From NCBI GenBank assembly GCA_013054445.1, contig JAAMPI010000140.1, positions 1-60,399 on the forward strand: a DNA stretch of 60,399 nucleotides, given 5' to 3'. This document shows positions 24,008 through 34,504 of the stretch, one piece after another (the stretch's first letter is position 1; every line of letters begins with the position of its first letter). A model generated the notes under the pieces. That model was not told the origin of the DNA. It worked only from the letters and a program-made list of their open reading frames with translations, and did not search any database. Origin of the DNA: Cudoniella acicularis. Lineage: Eukaryota > Ascomycota > Leotiomycetes > Helotiales > Helotiaceae. The position numbers and the translations under genes were made by a program.

Positions 24008-25080
24008 TTGTATGCAGATCCCCGGCTTCGTATTGTTGCTGTGGGAGAACCAAGAATTTCTCCGGCTGCAAATTGGCAAAGCTTGTTCGGTGATACATTG
24101 AACCGAGCTTATGACCGATCAAAAACAGCTCTGCCGTCGCTAGTCACTCAGACTTCCCTCGAAAGGAACGGGGAAGGCGAAGAGAAATCATTGGGTTGAC
24201 GCTCAAAATTTGCCGTGAGACCTCTCTACACGCTGGGGCTATGGAGCAGGTGCATGGGCAGTTCTGACTGTACATCCTCCAGGAGAAAACCCCGCCATTG
24301 TGGCATATATCCAGCGAATTGATACAACTTGTCTGGGCCGCGGGTCACTCACCTGGATCATCTTTGACACAGATGGTATTCAGTATCCTGGAGCATACTA
24401 GTTGTCTGGACCCTTTGCGGAAAGAGGCTGAGGCAGCAATAGCTCAATACGGATGGACCGAGAAGGCATTTTCGTTGTTACCTCTGCAAGACAGTTATAT
24501 TCGGGAGGTCAACAGGCTGTATCCTACCTTTTCGCGTACGCAAACACCAGTTTCCATTGTCTAAAAGTGTTATATCCTTATCTAACTCCTACAAAGTAAA
24601 CGCAACACGCACTGTCGTAAAGGTCCCCTTTACATTCTCGGACGGACTTACTCTTCCGATCGGAACTAGAATTGCTCTCCTAGCAGAGTCAATTCAACGA
24701 GATAGCGATTTCATCAAAGATCCTCTGGAGTTCGATGGATTTCGTTACATCAGACTGGCGAGTAAGGATGCGCGCCAGGATGGAGTGAACATATAAGCTG
24801 CTTCGCATTCGGGTAAAACCAATCTGAGGTAAAGTAGCCACTTAGTATTGAAACGAATTAAGGCTGATAAGTTGAATCTAGCTTTGGATACGGAAATCAC
24901 GCCTGTCCTAGTCGATTTCTTGCAGTCCGAATGTTAAAAGTCGCTTTCACAAAGTTCATTCTTGAGTACGACCTGACATGGGATCAAGCTGAGCCAGGAC
25001 AGCCAGCCAGATTTAGAATGGAAGGCATCTCAACACCAAACGCGATGCAGCAAATTTATCTGAAGAAACGTGTGGTGTAG
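24008..25080 (+). pseudogene. Cytochrome P450 relic
   Basis: Pieces of a fungal P450 occur in order in about 1.07 kb, where a whole gene needs about 1.6 kb. They are an N-terminal piece (IVAVGEPRISPAANWQSLFG, near 24030); an I-helix-like AAGHSPGSSLTQMVFSILEH; a K-helix-like piece with REVNRLYP where ExxR is expected; FTFSDGLTLPIGTRIALLAE and DPLEFDGFRYIRL; and the haem loop FGYGNHACPSRF with downstream FTKFILEYDLTWDQ. The region between the first piece and the I-helix is missing. The haem loop keeps the Cys but has Ser for the usual Gly after CP. I could not join the last exon in phase. Divergently placed next to the GH95 gene. Treated as decayed. Confidence 0.7.
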
Positions 25081-25665
25081 ATTATTTAGCTACATTTTGG
25101 TGTAATCGTTAATTGGATACGAGGTGCGTTTCGTGGAAAACTCGTAAGGTGTGAAAACAAAGTACCTTCAACACTCAACTCTTAAAATTCAATTTATACT
25201 GCAACGAGGTTCACGGGAGCAAGAGTTCAGCTTCACATCATGGCTTGGAGGAGCACATAAATTGATACGAAATAATTGTAACTTTCTGCCAAAACCGCGT
25301 TGAAGGTACGCTGGAGCATGTATCCCACGACTGCGACGTTGCCCTTTACCCATAAAGCGTTCACTGGCGCTTTGCCTCAACCAGCAAGCTGTAGCCTTCT
25401 GTCTCTTGATTTCGAGCAGCCAGCACTGCAGCAGACTCTGCCGGAGTCCCGCCGGGACCCGGTAAGCCCAACAGTAAACATGCCAATGGCATGGTAGGCC
25501 CAACAGTAAGCCCAACGGAGCGCGACTAGAATCACAAGCACTGGTGTGTGGTATTTAAAGGCTTTACCATATTCCATTATTCAATCAGGAAAATCATCGT
25601 CTTGCATTGCCATCTAGTCTTTACCATAACCACAGACAGAACATCTCCACTTGTCTCCCGACACA
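25081..25665. other. Intergenic promoter region of the methyltransferase
   Basis: No gene seen. A short imperfect direct repeat of GGCCCAACAGTAAGCCCAAC type occurs near 25465-25520, just upstream of the methyltransferase 5' region. Confidence 0.45.
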
Positions 25666-26735
25666 ATGGCTAGCACAACGCCAGTCAAGCCCTCTGATGC
25701 GGGCTATTTCATGGCAACAGACGAGGAGGCAAGTCGTCTAGAGAATCAGCACTATGTCATCAAGGACGCCATGGGTGGCCTCTTGCTTCCACCAATTGAT
25801 CTTTCGGTCGGCCCGTTGAAAATTCTTGATTCAGCCACAGCCGATGGTATGTCATGCTGCAACACTTGAGCGCTTTCTGGTGCATGTTTACCCTAGTGTG
25901 GGGTAAACCGTGATCCTTCCAAATCCCCTTCATACTGAGCGTGCAGATTCACCTTCCACTAAATAGAGAATATGCACTCATAGGGACATGGATTCGTGAT
26001 CTCACTGCGGATGGCGTCCGGGCCGGTACGCCTTCTCACGAATTTGTTGGCACCGACATCGACCCCCGCAAGTTTCCCGAACATCCACCAATTGGCACCA
26101 AGTACCAGATTCAAGATATCAATAAACCGTGGCCCGAGGAGTGGAAACGCAGCTTCGACATTGTCCACCAAAGGCTTGCCCTTGCGGCAACCGAAGCAGG
26201 TACGAAGCAGATGGTACGCACAATCTCGGAATTGGTCAAGCCCGGTGGTTGGATTCAGCTAATAGAGGCTGAAAATACTCTTGAGGTTGCAAAGGAGGGT
26301 TCTGCAATGCGGAACTTCATCCAATTAATCCTGGATCTGTACGCCTTCATGGGTGTCCCTGAAAAACTGTCAGAGCAGTTGAAACCCTGGCTCGAGGAAT
26401 CCGGGTTCGTGCGTGTGCAGGAGAGGACCTTTGCTTGTCAAATGGGGGTTAGCAATCCCAATCCCGAGCTTGCCAGTAATGGAGTGTTCTCAATGAACAT
26501 CGCGGTGGTTGGCCTTGTCGGTTTTGGCCAGAGTAAGAACTCCTGTCTCGAATGGTATTGTAAAGATGTACATTGCTAACACCCTGATTTAACAGCGCTC
26601 CCAGCCGAAACCCTTTTTAAGGGGCAGGACTCGAAGAAAATCCTCAGCACCCTCGTTGAAGACTTGAAGGCTGAGATGGTATCTACAGGAGCAAACTATC
26701 CACTCAGGGTAGTGTGGGGCCAGTATCCCGCCTAG
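25666..26735 (+). CDS. Class I SAM-dependent methyltransferase (LaeA-like/fungal secondary-metabolism type), 289 aa
   Basis: Three exons, 25666-25846, 25984-26532 and 26596-26735, join in phase to 289 codons plus stop. The SAM-binding motif I is formed across the first intron: ILDSATADGTWIRDL. Next follow FVGTDIDPRKFP (acidic loop binding the ribose) and YQIQDINKPWP, then FDIVHQRLALAA, and ELVKPGGWIQLIEAE in the usual post-motif position. No signal peptide or membrane segment, so cytosolic or nuclear. This type is common in fungi next to metabolite genes, but no synthase is present here; the only accessory neighbour is a P450 relic. Substrate unknown. The first intron is 137 nt, longer than its neighbours. 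Confidence 0.85.
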
Positions 26736-28247
26736 ACCGAGACGGCGAGACGCAAACCCTTTGCTCTGGGCGAGTGGGGTTTTCAGGATCTATAATATGT
26801 TGCATGATGCACTCATTACAACCCTGTTTATTTCATGTCTTCGCTTGCATGAAGGCTGCATAAAAGCCGTTGCATCGTTGAGGCCTACTAATGACAGTTG
26901 CTTGTGTGGCAAGAGTTGTGTAACCTCAGTATTACAATTGGAATCCTTTCTTCACTTGGCAACTGAATCACTTAGTCGCACGCCAACAAGGAGTAGGATC
27001 ACCCACACTCTTTTGAATCCTGGTAGAACAACCTAATGTGGACAAACGCCTATGAGGACTTACATTCATATACTTTCACACGTGGCAACAGAATATATAT
27101 CCTAAGTAAGCAAAGATCTCTAACTAGCTTGTTAAGCGTTATAGAAGCTTTGGGTAGTAGGCCGATATAAATAGTACGTGCGGCCCGCTCGGGTAACGCC
27201 GGTAAGCGACGGGCACTAGCTCAAATTTAGAAGGTATTACTGACTAAGCAGCTATTTAAATAATTAAATAATAATTCTATTTATTCTGTTCAAGGTCTAG
27301 AAAATGTTATTCTTATTCTATTCTAAATAATTGAATAGAATAGAGTATTATTTAAATAATAAGAATAATCCTTTGACACACTGGAGATATCCCCGAATGC
27401 ATTGATTACTAAAAGACAGGAGAACTTTTGAAAGGAGAGAATAAGAAAACAACTGGTGCAACGACATTTTGATTCAGTAACATAAGCGCTCCACCGAAGA
27501 AAATCAACTCAGACTATCCCCCGACTGCGAAACAACGTCGCAGACACGTCCTGAACCCCAAAATGTGCGTTGTGTCGATCCCACCAAAGAGTGCTGTTTG
27601 ACTCAGAGCTGATCGGCGATCAGGCTTTGATGAGAACGAGCCTGCCTGTCTGTCCAACCCAGGGAGAAGGCGGCTTCAATGCCTGTAAATAGAGTCGCTA
27701 GCGATAGATGAAGAGTGAAGGGATCGAGAGGATTCAAACCCGATCATACAGCCTCTTTGCTGCTGATAAGCCAAGTAAGCATGATCAGGGCAATAGGTTT
27801 ATTCCATAGGCTCCACTTGGACATATGGCCTTCCTTGGGCAGATAGAAGCCCCGGGGTCTGATTTCTACAGTTGGGGTAATCGGAACATCGTTTAGAAGT
27901 AGCGATGTTGAAAGCACATGTTGTCGTATCGAGGCGAAGAGCTGGACTTTTGATGAAAGAAGTTGAAGACGACAAAGTTATATGCATCGAAACAGTAGAA
28001 AGATGAAGAATGTAGCAGGTCCTGTATATAGCTTACTATCCCCCAATGTGGCGTCCAAGTGAAAGCCACAGCGTGGCGTTACTCTCGATGGTGGTGGGGT
28101 TCTTGCTCCGAAGTCGCCCCGACATTGTAAATTTGCAAATGTGAATGCGACAGCTGATTTATTTGATTACATTCGAGGCAACACCATCTCCATAGCCCTC
28201 AAGACCAATTACAATCTCTATCCATACCAACAATTCCTCCCCGCACA
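26736..28247. other. Intergenic region with AT-rich repeat-like patch
   Basis: About 1.5 kb. 27240-27370 is extremely AT-rich with overlapping short inverted repeats (ATTATTTAAATAAT type) and may be RIP-mutated repeat debris. A 62-codon minus-strand frame at 27799-27987 has no support beyond being open. The last 150 bp should be the SAICAR synthase promoter and 5' UTR. Confidence 0.45.
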
Positions 28248-29229
28248 ATGGCAGAAGTTGCTCTTACCTCGATCTCCCTCGAGGGGCTCCCAAAACTCGC
28301 AACAGGCAAAGTCCGAGAGCTTTACGAAGTCGACGAGAAGACCCTCCTGTTTGTTGCCACGGATCGCATCTCAGCATACGATGTAATAATGGGTAATGTA
28401 AGTTTCTCTTTCCTATTCTATCTTCCGCCAGCAATTGACCCGTGTCTAGGGCATCCCTTTCAAGGGCCTCCTCCTCACACTCCTATCCGCCCACTGGTTT
28501 AAGCTCCTCCCAACTCTGATCCCAAACCTACGAACCCACTTCATCACACTCACTCTCCCCTCCGCGGCGCCCGAGTCTCAAAAGGCCCTGCTACAAAACC
28601 GCTCCATGCAGGTCCAAAAACTCAAAATCTTCCCCATCGAAGTCATTGTCCGCGGCTACATCACTGGTTCCGCCTGGAAAGAATACCAGCGAACTTCTAC
28701 TGTACATTCGATCCCTATGCCAGCAGGACTCCAGAATGGACAGCCATTCCCACAAGGCGCTATCTACACACCCAGCACAAAAGCAGAAGCCGGGCAAAAC
28801 GACGAGAATATTTCACCTGCGCAAGCAAGCGAGATTGTGGGAGAGAAATACGCGGAGAAGATTGAGAAGTTGGCCATAAGTTTGTACGAAGCTGCAAGAG
28901 ATTATGCAAAGGAGAGAGGGATCATTATCGCAGATACAAAATTTGAGTTTGGGCTGGATGAGGAGACAGACGAGGTAGTGTTGGTGGATGAAGTGTTAAC
29001 GCCTGATTCGAGTCGATTTTGGCCGGCGGATAAGTACGAAGTTGGGAAGGAGCAGGAGAGTTTTGATAAGCAGTACTTGAGGGATTGGCTTGTTAAGGAA
29101 GGGCTAAAGGGGAAAGAAGGAGTGAGCATGCCTGAAGAGGTGGTCAAGGAGACGACTGCGAAATACAGGGAGGCCTTTGAGACGTTGACGGGGAAAAAAT
29201 GGGAGGATGCTGTGAGAGAGGGGTATTAA
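28248..29229 (+). CDS. ade1: Phosphoribosylaminoimidazole-succinocarboxamide (SAICAR) synthase, 309 aa
   Basis: Catalyses the ATP-dependent joining of aspartate to CAIR in de novo purine synthesis; cytosolic. Two exons, 28248-28397 and 28450-29229, phase 0, 309 codons plus stop, the normal length of fungal ADE1. Family motifs are intact: [20 protein letters not shown] near the start (nucleotide-binding part), [28 protein letters not shown] and [13 protein letters not shown]. The start is the first ATG that leads into the conserved [13 protein letters not shown] stretch. No anomalies seen. Confidence 0.95.
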
Positions 29230-31606
29230 AAAATGTAGAGCTAGTACTAATACCCAATTGAACCTGCGAGCTTGTAAGCTACGAGCCAATAATTCATTGG
29301 AATTCTGTGACGTTCGTCCTTAGGCCCCGGAAAATTTCGTATCCAAGGTGATTAACAAGCAAAAAAATTAGAAAGTAAGTCTCACAAATTCTCCACAGCA
29401 CAGCAGTTAGCATAGTTGTTTTCTTCCAAGGAGTTGAAAGTTTAAAGTTTTAAATACTTGCAGTTTGCAGTTTACCTTCCAACATTCTAAAACAGCTCAA
29501 GAGCCTTCAATATCAGGGCAGCACAACTTCAATTACTCTCCTACTCCTCTTATCTCATTGGCACAAGAGATTAGTTAGATGAGAATGGCACAGTAAAGCT
29601 AAGGAGAAAAAATCCAACTTCTTCCCCCTCAGTTTCCAGATCTCAGTATCGACGCCAAAAACCTCTATCCTTGATATCTAAATAACATATTCTAGAGAGA
29701 TAAAAACGTATTCTTTCCCCAAATATGACGTGACATCTCAAATTGCTTTAAAAGTTTGCAATCAAGGTGTGTCTTTTCTCCCGCAATTTTTCGCTACCTG
29801 AGCCGAAAAGGAGGGGCGCAGAGGGGAGAAGACAGGCTTGACGAAGCACAACCGCGAATTTATTTCGGTTGTTTTGAAGCAAGAAATTGAATTCGCTTGG
29901 AGGTCGATACCAAGATACTCATCAGACCTAAGATTTTATAAGATTCTACTTACCCAAAAGAGTATTCGAACTATCCTTTAAATATAAATATACCTACAAT
30001 ACTTCGCAAAATAAACACAATATTACATTCCGACGTCATTCTTGAGAAGACAATAAAAACTAGTACACATGTTCATAATTTCCAACTACTTAGCTCATTA
30101 TTTGAGTTTGTGGCCATTTAACTATTTTAAAATATTCTTTCCATCTGATTCGCGAACGAGGAGGGCCAGAGGGAAAAGGGTATATATCAGTAAACCATTC
30201 ACCACTGCAAGTCAAAGCACTCTACTGCTAGCAATTTCCTGATATATTCCAATCTACCATTTCTCCTCCGTACTTCCAAAACACAAATCCGCAGAATCCT
30301 TCTTGCCCAAGCTTAGCTGCCTATCTACTCGCTAGTTTCAAAATTTCCAGTCAAAAAGTGCTCGTATCTCGTAGCACCAAAAAAAAAAAAAANAGAAAGA
30401 AAATATTCAACGCATCAAAACCTCGAGACAGAGACAGTTAAGTAGACTCTGATGTCTTTTCTTCTACCCCGAGAACTTCCACCTCTCTTATTCCTCTCCT
30501 TCCTTTACTTTACCCAAGAAAAGAGGAGAAAACAAACCCCACCACACCCTCAAACCCTTTTTATAAGAAGCCAAGATAATGTAACCCAGCAACCTTAAAA
30601 ACTCCATCTCCAATTCCAACTCCAACTCCAACTGTATAACAAGCAAGTTTCAAGTGGGCAAATCCTACCGCACACTAGATTATCTCCCTTCAACCCAATC
30701 CAGCACTAACTACAACATACTCAATTTCAACGTCTCAAACAATAAGAATAATATATCTGCTACTGTGAGATATTAAAAATGTTCCAAATTAGTATAGCCC
30801 CGAATACCCTTTCGTCACACCAAATTCCCCCAACCTTCCTTCAATTTACGAGCTACGAGCCTATACACACTATCATCTTCCCTTAATCTAAACTAGCACT
30901 CACTACAACATACTCACTTCCAAGATTTGAAACAAGCAAGAATAATATCTCTGCTACTGTGAGATATTATCAAAAATGTTCCAAATTAGCATTGCCATAA
31001 TGCCCCCTTTCATCCCACTAAGCTCCTAATTTTCTATCTGATTTGGGAACTCCCATAACCAACTATCCTTAGGCCTTCTACTAAAACGCCTACCGGTACA
31101 AAGCCAGTGTTGTTGAAATGAAATGATATCGAGGAGTTGTCGCGATAGGCAGAAATAACAATCACATCAAAAGGTCACAGGCATTGGAAGCAAATTAATC
31201 TTTGACAGCCCCTTCTATTCTTTGATTCCGCTCATAGCTAGTTTACAAGTGGTTTGATTGAATTACATAAGCTGTAAACGATTGTGTTTTGAAAAACCCT
31301 ATCCTATCCTCTCTTGTCCAACGGAGCAAGAAGATCAAGGAAAGCTAGGGAAATGAGAAGCAGTACTTTTGGGCCACCTGAGTGGTAAATAAACACGAGA
31401 ACATGAAAGACTGGTACATGATTGACGAAAAGCCAGATTTCGCAATGGTTTGGAAATTTAGTAATTTGCGCCAGTACACAAATTGGAGACAGGTCGACAA
31501 AGACAATTGGGTATCTTCAAAGGAAAGTTCTTGACATGGTGAGAGCAAGGCAGGTGCAATGAAGGCGCCCCAAGGCGGTGAAGACGTGCTCATTGATGAA
31601 GAATGC
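29230..31606. other. Long non-coding stretch between SAICAR synthase and RNA-binding protein, possible long 3' UTR
   Basis: About 2.4 kb with no supportable gene between two converging genes. It is pyrimidine-rich and then AT-rich, has a poly-A tract with an ambiguous base at 30393, and contains the duplicated segment at 30671-31020. Its position downstream of the leftward RNA-binding protein gene is compatible with a long 3' UTR, which is inference. Confidence 0.5.
30671..31020. repeat. Non-coding direct duplication, two copies of about 150 bp
   Basis: Copy 1 starts near 30671 and copy 2 near 30866, about 195 bp apart. They share a diverged first half (both with ACTACAACATACTCA) and a highly conserved core: CTGCTACTGTGAGATATTA in both, then AAAATGTTCCAAATTAG. 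Differences are scattered with small indels. Confidence 0.75.
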
Positions 31607-34504
31607 TTACTGAGCCTCGAGGGTGGACTCGGCGGACTCAGTGTGACCAACTGGAGTGGGTGTAGCTGAACGGTCATCTTGAGTTGTGTTGCCAACCAAT
31701 GGCGAATATGCGGGAGGATAATTGGTTGGGGGTGGGGATGCCTGTTGCTGTTGTTGAGTGGTTGGCGTGTACATGCCGTAATGAGGAGCAGGCGGGTATC
31801 CATAGTAGTAGAAGGCCTGTTGAGCACCTGGGCTGCCAGAGGAAGGCGAAGGTTGAGCGGAGTGAGTTGGGTAAGCAGGGCTGCTAGGGTAGGAGTAGTA
31901 TGGGGAGTAAGGGGTGCTGTAAGCAGGAGCAGTGTAATACTGGCCTTGACCATCAGTGAAGAGAGTACCAGGGTAGAACGGGCTGAATTGAGTGGGGTAG
32001 GTCGAAGCTGAACCAAACGAACCATATGCCGAGGGAGACATCTGGGTCATTGGAGAGACCGATGAGTTGCTGCGTCGAGGAGCAGGGGATTGGAAAGTTG
32101 AAGAAGATGAGTCGTCTTGACCACGAGAGCGGCGACGAACAGCATCCGTGTCCTTTTGGGAAACACGAAGAGTCTTGCCTCCGAAAGTAGTTCCATGCTA
32201 CAAAATCTTAGTAAAATGTAGGTGAAATTGAGAGTATGAACTTACTCTGAATGGGATGGCACGAGTGACGGCAATGGGAGAGGTGAACTCGACAAAAGCA
32301 AAGACGAATTTGTCTTGAGCTGTTGAGGTTAGCAATTGCCCACTGCGATGGCAAAGGGACGTACCATCAAATTTGGAGGCAGTCTCGCGAAGGACGATCT
32401 GCTCAATTGTGCCGCACTGCTCGAAAAGGTCCGAAACCTGAGCCTCAGTGGTACCGACGGGAAGGTTGCCAACAAAGACGGAGCATCGATCAACCTCGTA
32501 ACGATCAAGGTAGGCTCTATCTGCGGAGTTGCCTGGGCTCTTTCCTGGTCGGGAAGGAGATGCCATGCCAGCAACAGCATGCAATTTGAACAGATCATGG
32601 TTGCGGAAAGCCTGTGAAATGTAAGCTTTGAAAAGTGAAGATGGAGGGGAGAACTCACAGCGAAAGCAGCCTGACCCTCATCGTATAACTCGAACTCAAC
32701 AATGACACCCTCATTGAGGTTGAGAGCAGTGCGCTCGACGTTGGAAGCAGTGTAGCATGAACTGATGCGTCCAAAGGTCTCAAGAAGCTTTCTAACTTCC
32801 TCAGGCGTGACAACTGGGCCATACTTGCGCTCAACGAAGAACAAACCTGCCAAAACTTCAGCATGCTTTTGTGTGTTGTCGGAGTGCGAAAAGAACTCAC
32901 GATGGGCCTTGGCCTTTTCGCAGCGGCATGGTCGACCTTGATCAAGCGGCCTCTACCCTCTCTAATAGCGCGCTCAGCATTCTCCGGAATCTAAGATGAA
33001 ATTAGTAAAGAATCACTGAAGAAGTGCTGGGAAACCCACAGTGTATTGGCAGAAGGCGAATGGCATCTGCTTGGCGTCGCGACGGATCTTGACGTAGACT
33101 GGACCAAACTCGCGGAAGACTTGAGTAACGGCAGCTTGAAGAGCCTCCTCGCTCTCGGATTGAAGCAAGCTTTTGCAGAAGTCAGCTTTTGAAGTTCAAA
33201 CAACCCAGGGGGTACTTACTTGGCAACGAAGACACAACAAGAAGGAGGGAATATGGATTGCGAATCCTCGTCCTTGATGGCGTGGAAACCAGTAGAGTTG
33301 TCGGAACCGCGGTCTCGGCCGAAAAGAGAGTTGGTACCAGGAGATTTCTTTTCAGCACGCTTGGCACTACGCTCTGCCTTGTCACGGGAAGGAGAGAAGT
33401 CGAGATCGGATCCAGAGCTTGAACCAGAGCGCCAGTTCTCGCTCATGTGTCCTCGCTTGGCATTTGGACCAGTAGGAGTGCGTTGATCGGTTCCCTGGTT
33501 TTGACTACCACGGTGATGAGGGGATTGGAAAGGGTCATCAGAAAGAGCCTGAGTACCCTTGAGAACGAATGGTGGGCGATAACTGCAGAATATTAGGGCC
33601 TAGTTCTGATGTGCGCTCCGGGGGGTAACTTACCGGTCAATGCCTGGAGAGAAGCCCTTGGCAGTCTTGGCCTTGGTGACATCGATGCTGTAGGAGCCGG
33701 AAGCCTCGCTCTTGATCTCAACCGAATTCTCATCGTTGATGGAGAGGTCTGTAAAGTCGGTGATGGGGACGCCTTCTGTTCGGGCAAGTTAGCGAATGAA
33801 TCGAAGACAGTCGTTCAAAGAAGCTTAGTAAGAATCAGAAAGAGAGCGCGAGGGATTCCAGACTTGTCATTGAATATCCGGAACAGTTTAGATTGGAAGA
33901 TCAAGCTGTTCAAATCAAAAGCGCACTCGCGTTGAAGAGTTGGAGCTGGTGAGAAAATCAGGCCAAGTTGGAGCGAAGGTGTGGTGTCCTCCTTGAGACA
34001 GAGCAGAAGACGTGTCTTGAAAAGGGTTGGAGGCAGCGCGGATTCTCTCGAACTGGTGAGCGAAGAGGATTGGAGATGGAGAAGCTGCCAGGAAACGCGG
34101 AACGTGAATCTGCCGTAGATAAGAGAGAAAACACTAGCGCGCCATCAAATTCGGCGATGAGGCGCGATTGTGGCAGCAGACTGGGGGTTTGAACGCGATT
34201 GGAGCGTGGGAAAGAAAACAGGAGGAATGAGGGAGGAGGCAGGAAGAAACGAGAGGAAATGAGGGGATGGCGAGCATCAGAGATCACATGAGGATGCTAG
34301 TGAGATGGGTATTGAGATGTGCGGTGCGGGGAGAGGCTGGAGAGTACAGCAGGAAGGAGCGGAGGAGGGCAAAGCAGGAATGATGCGCGCTGGGAGGTTC
34401 TGGGAAGGTGCGAACATACCGTTGTTCTCAATATCGATGGCAGAAGCGTGCGCAGCCTCGGCAGAGTCGCCGCCAGTCTTGAAGATGGTTGCTGGGCGAG
34501 ACAT
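31607..34504 (-). CDS. RNA-binding protein with RRM domains and low-complexity C-terminus, about 636 aa
   Basis: Nine exons leftward: 34504-34420, 33775-33634, 33582-33220, 33169-33040, 32990-32901, 32846-32659, 32611-32365, 32319-32246 and 32197-31607. RRM 1 starts with CCVFVANLLQSESEEALQ; a second RRM-like region carries GLFFVERKYGPVVTPEEVRK; the third has RCSVFVGNLPVGTTEAQVSD and FVFAFVEFTSP. The C-terminus is Tyr/Pro/Ser/Gln-rich, of a prion-like kind. Similar domain layouts occur in fungal Rim4/Mei2-type post-transcriptional regulators; the exact orthologue is uncertain. Phases match at every junction except inside exon 5, where the frame that enters (ENAERAIREGRGRLIK) and the frame that leaves (RPCRCEKAKAHR, continuing into exon 6) differ by one base near 32936. 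That looks like one lost G in a G run. Intron 1 is 644 nt. Confidence 0.85.

Noticed and set aside
25666..26735. Metabolite gene cluster with P450 and methyltransferase
   Set aside because: The P450 is a relic and no backbone synthase, transporter or cluster regulator is present in the window.
27715..27780. tRNA-like stretch with GATTCAAACCCGATC
   Set aside because: The apparent T-arm does not pair properly and no D-arm, anticodon arm or acceptor stem can be folded around it.
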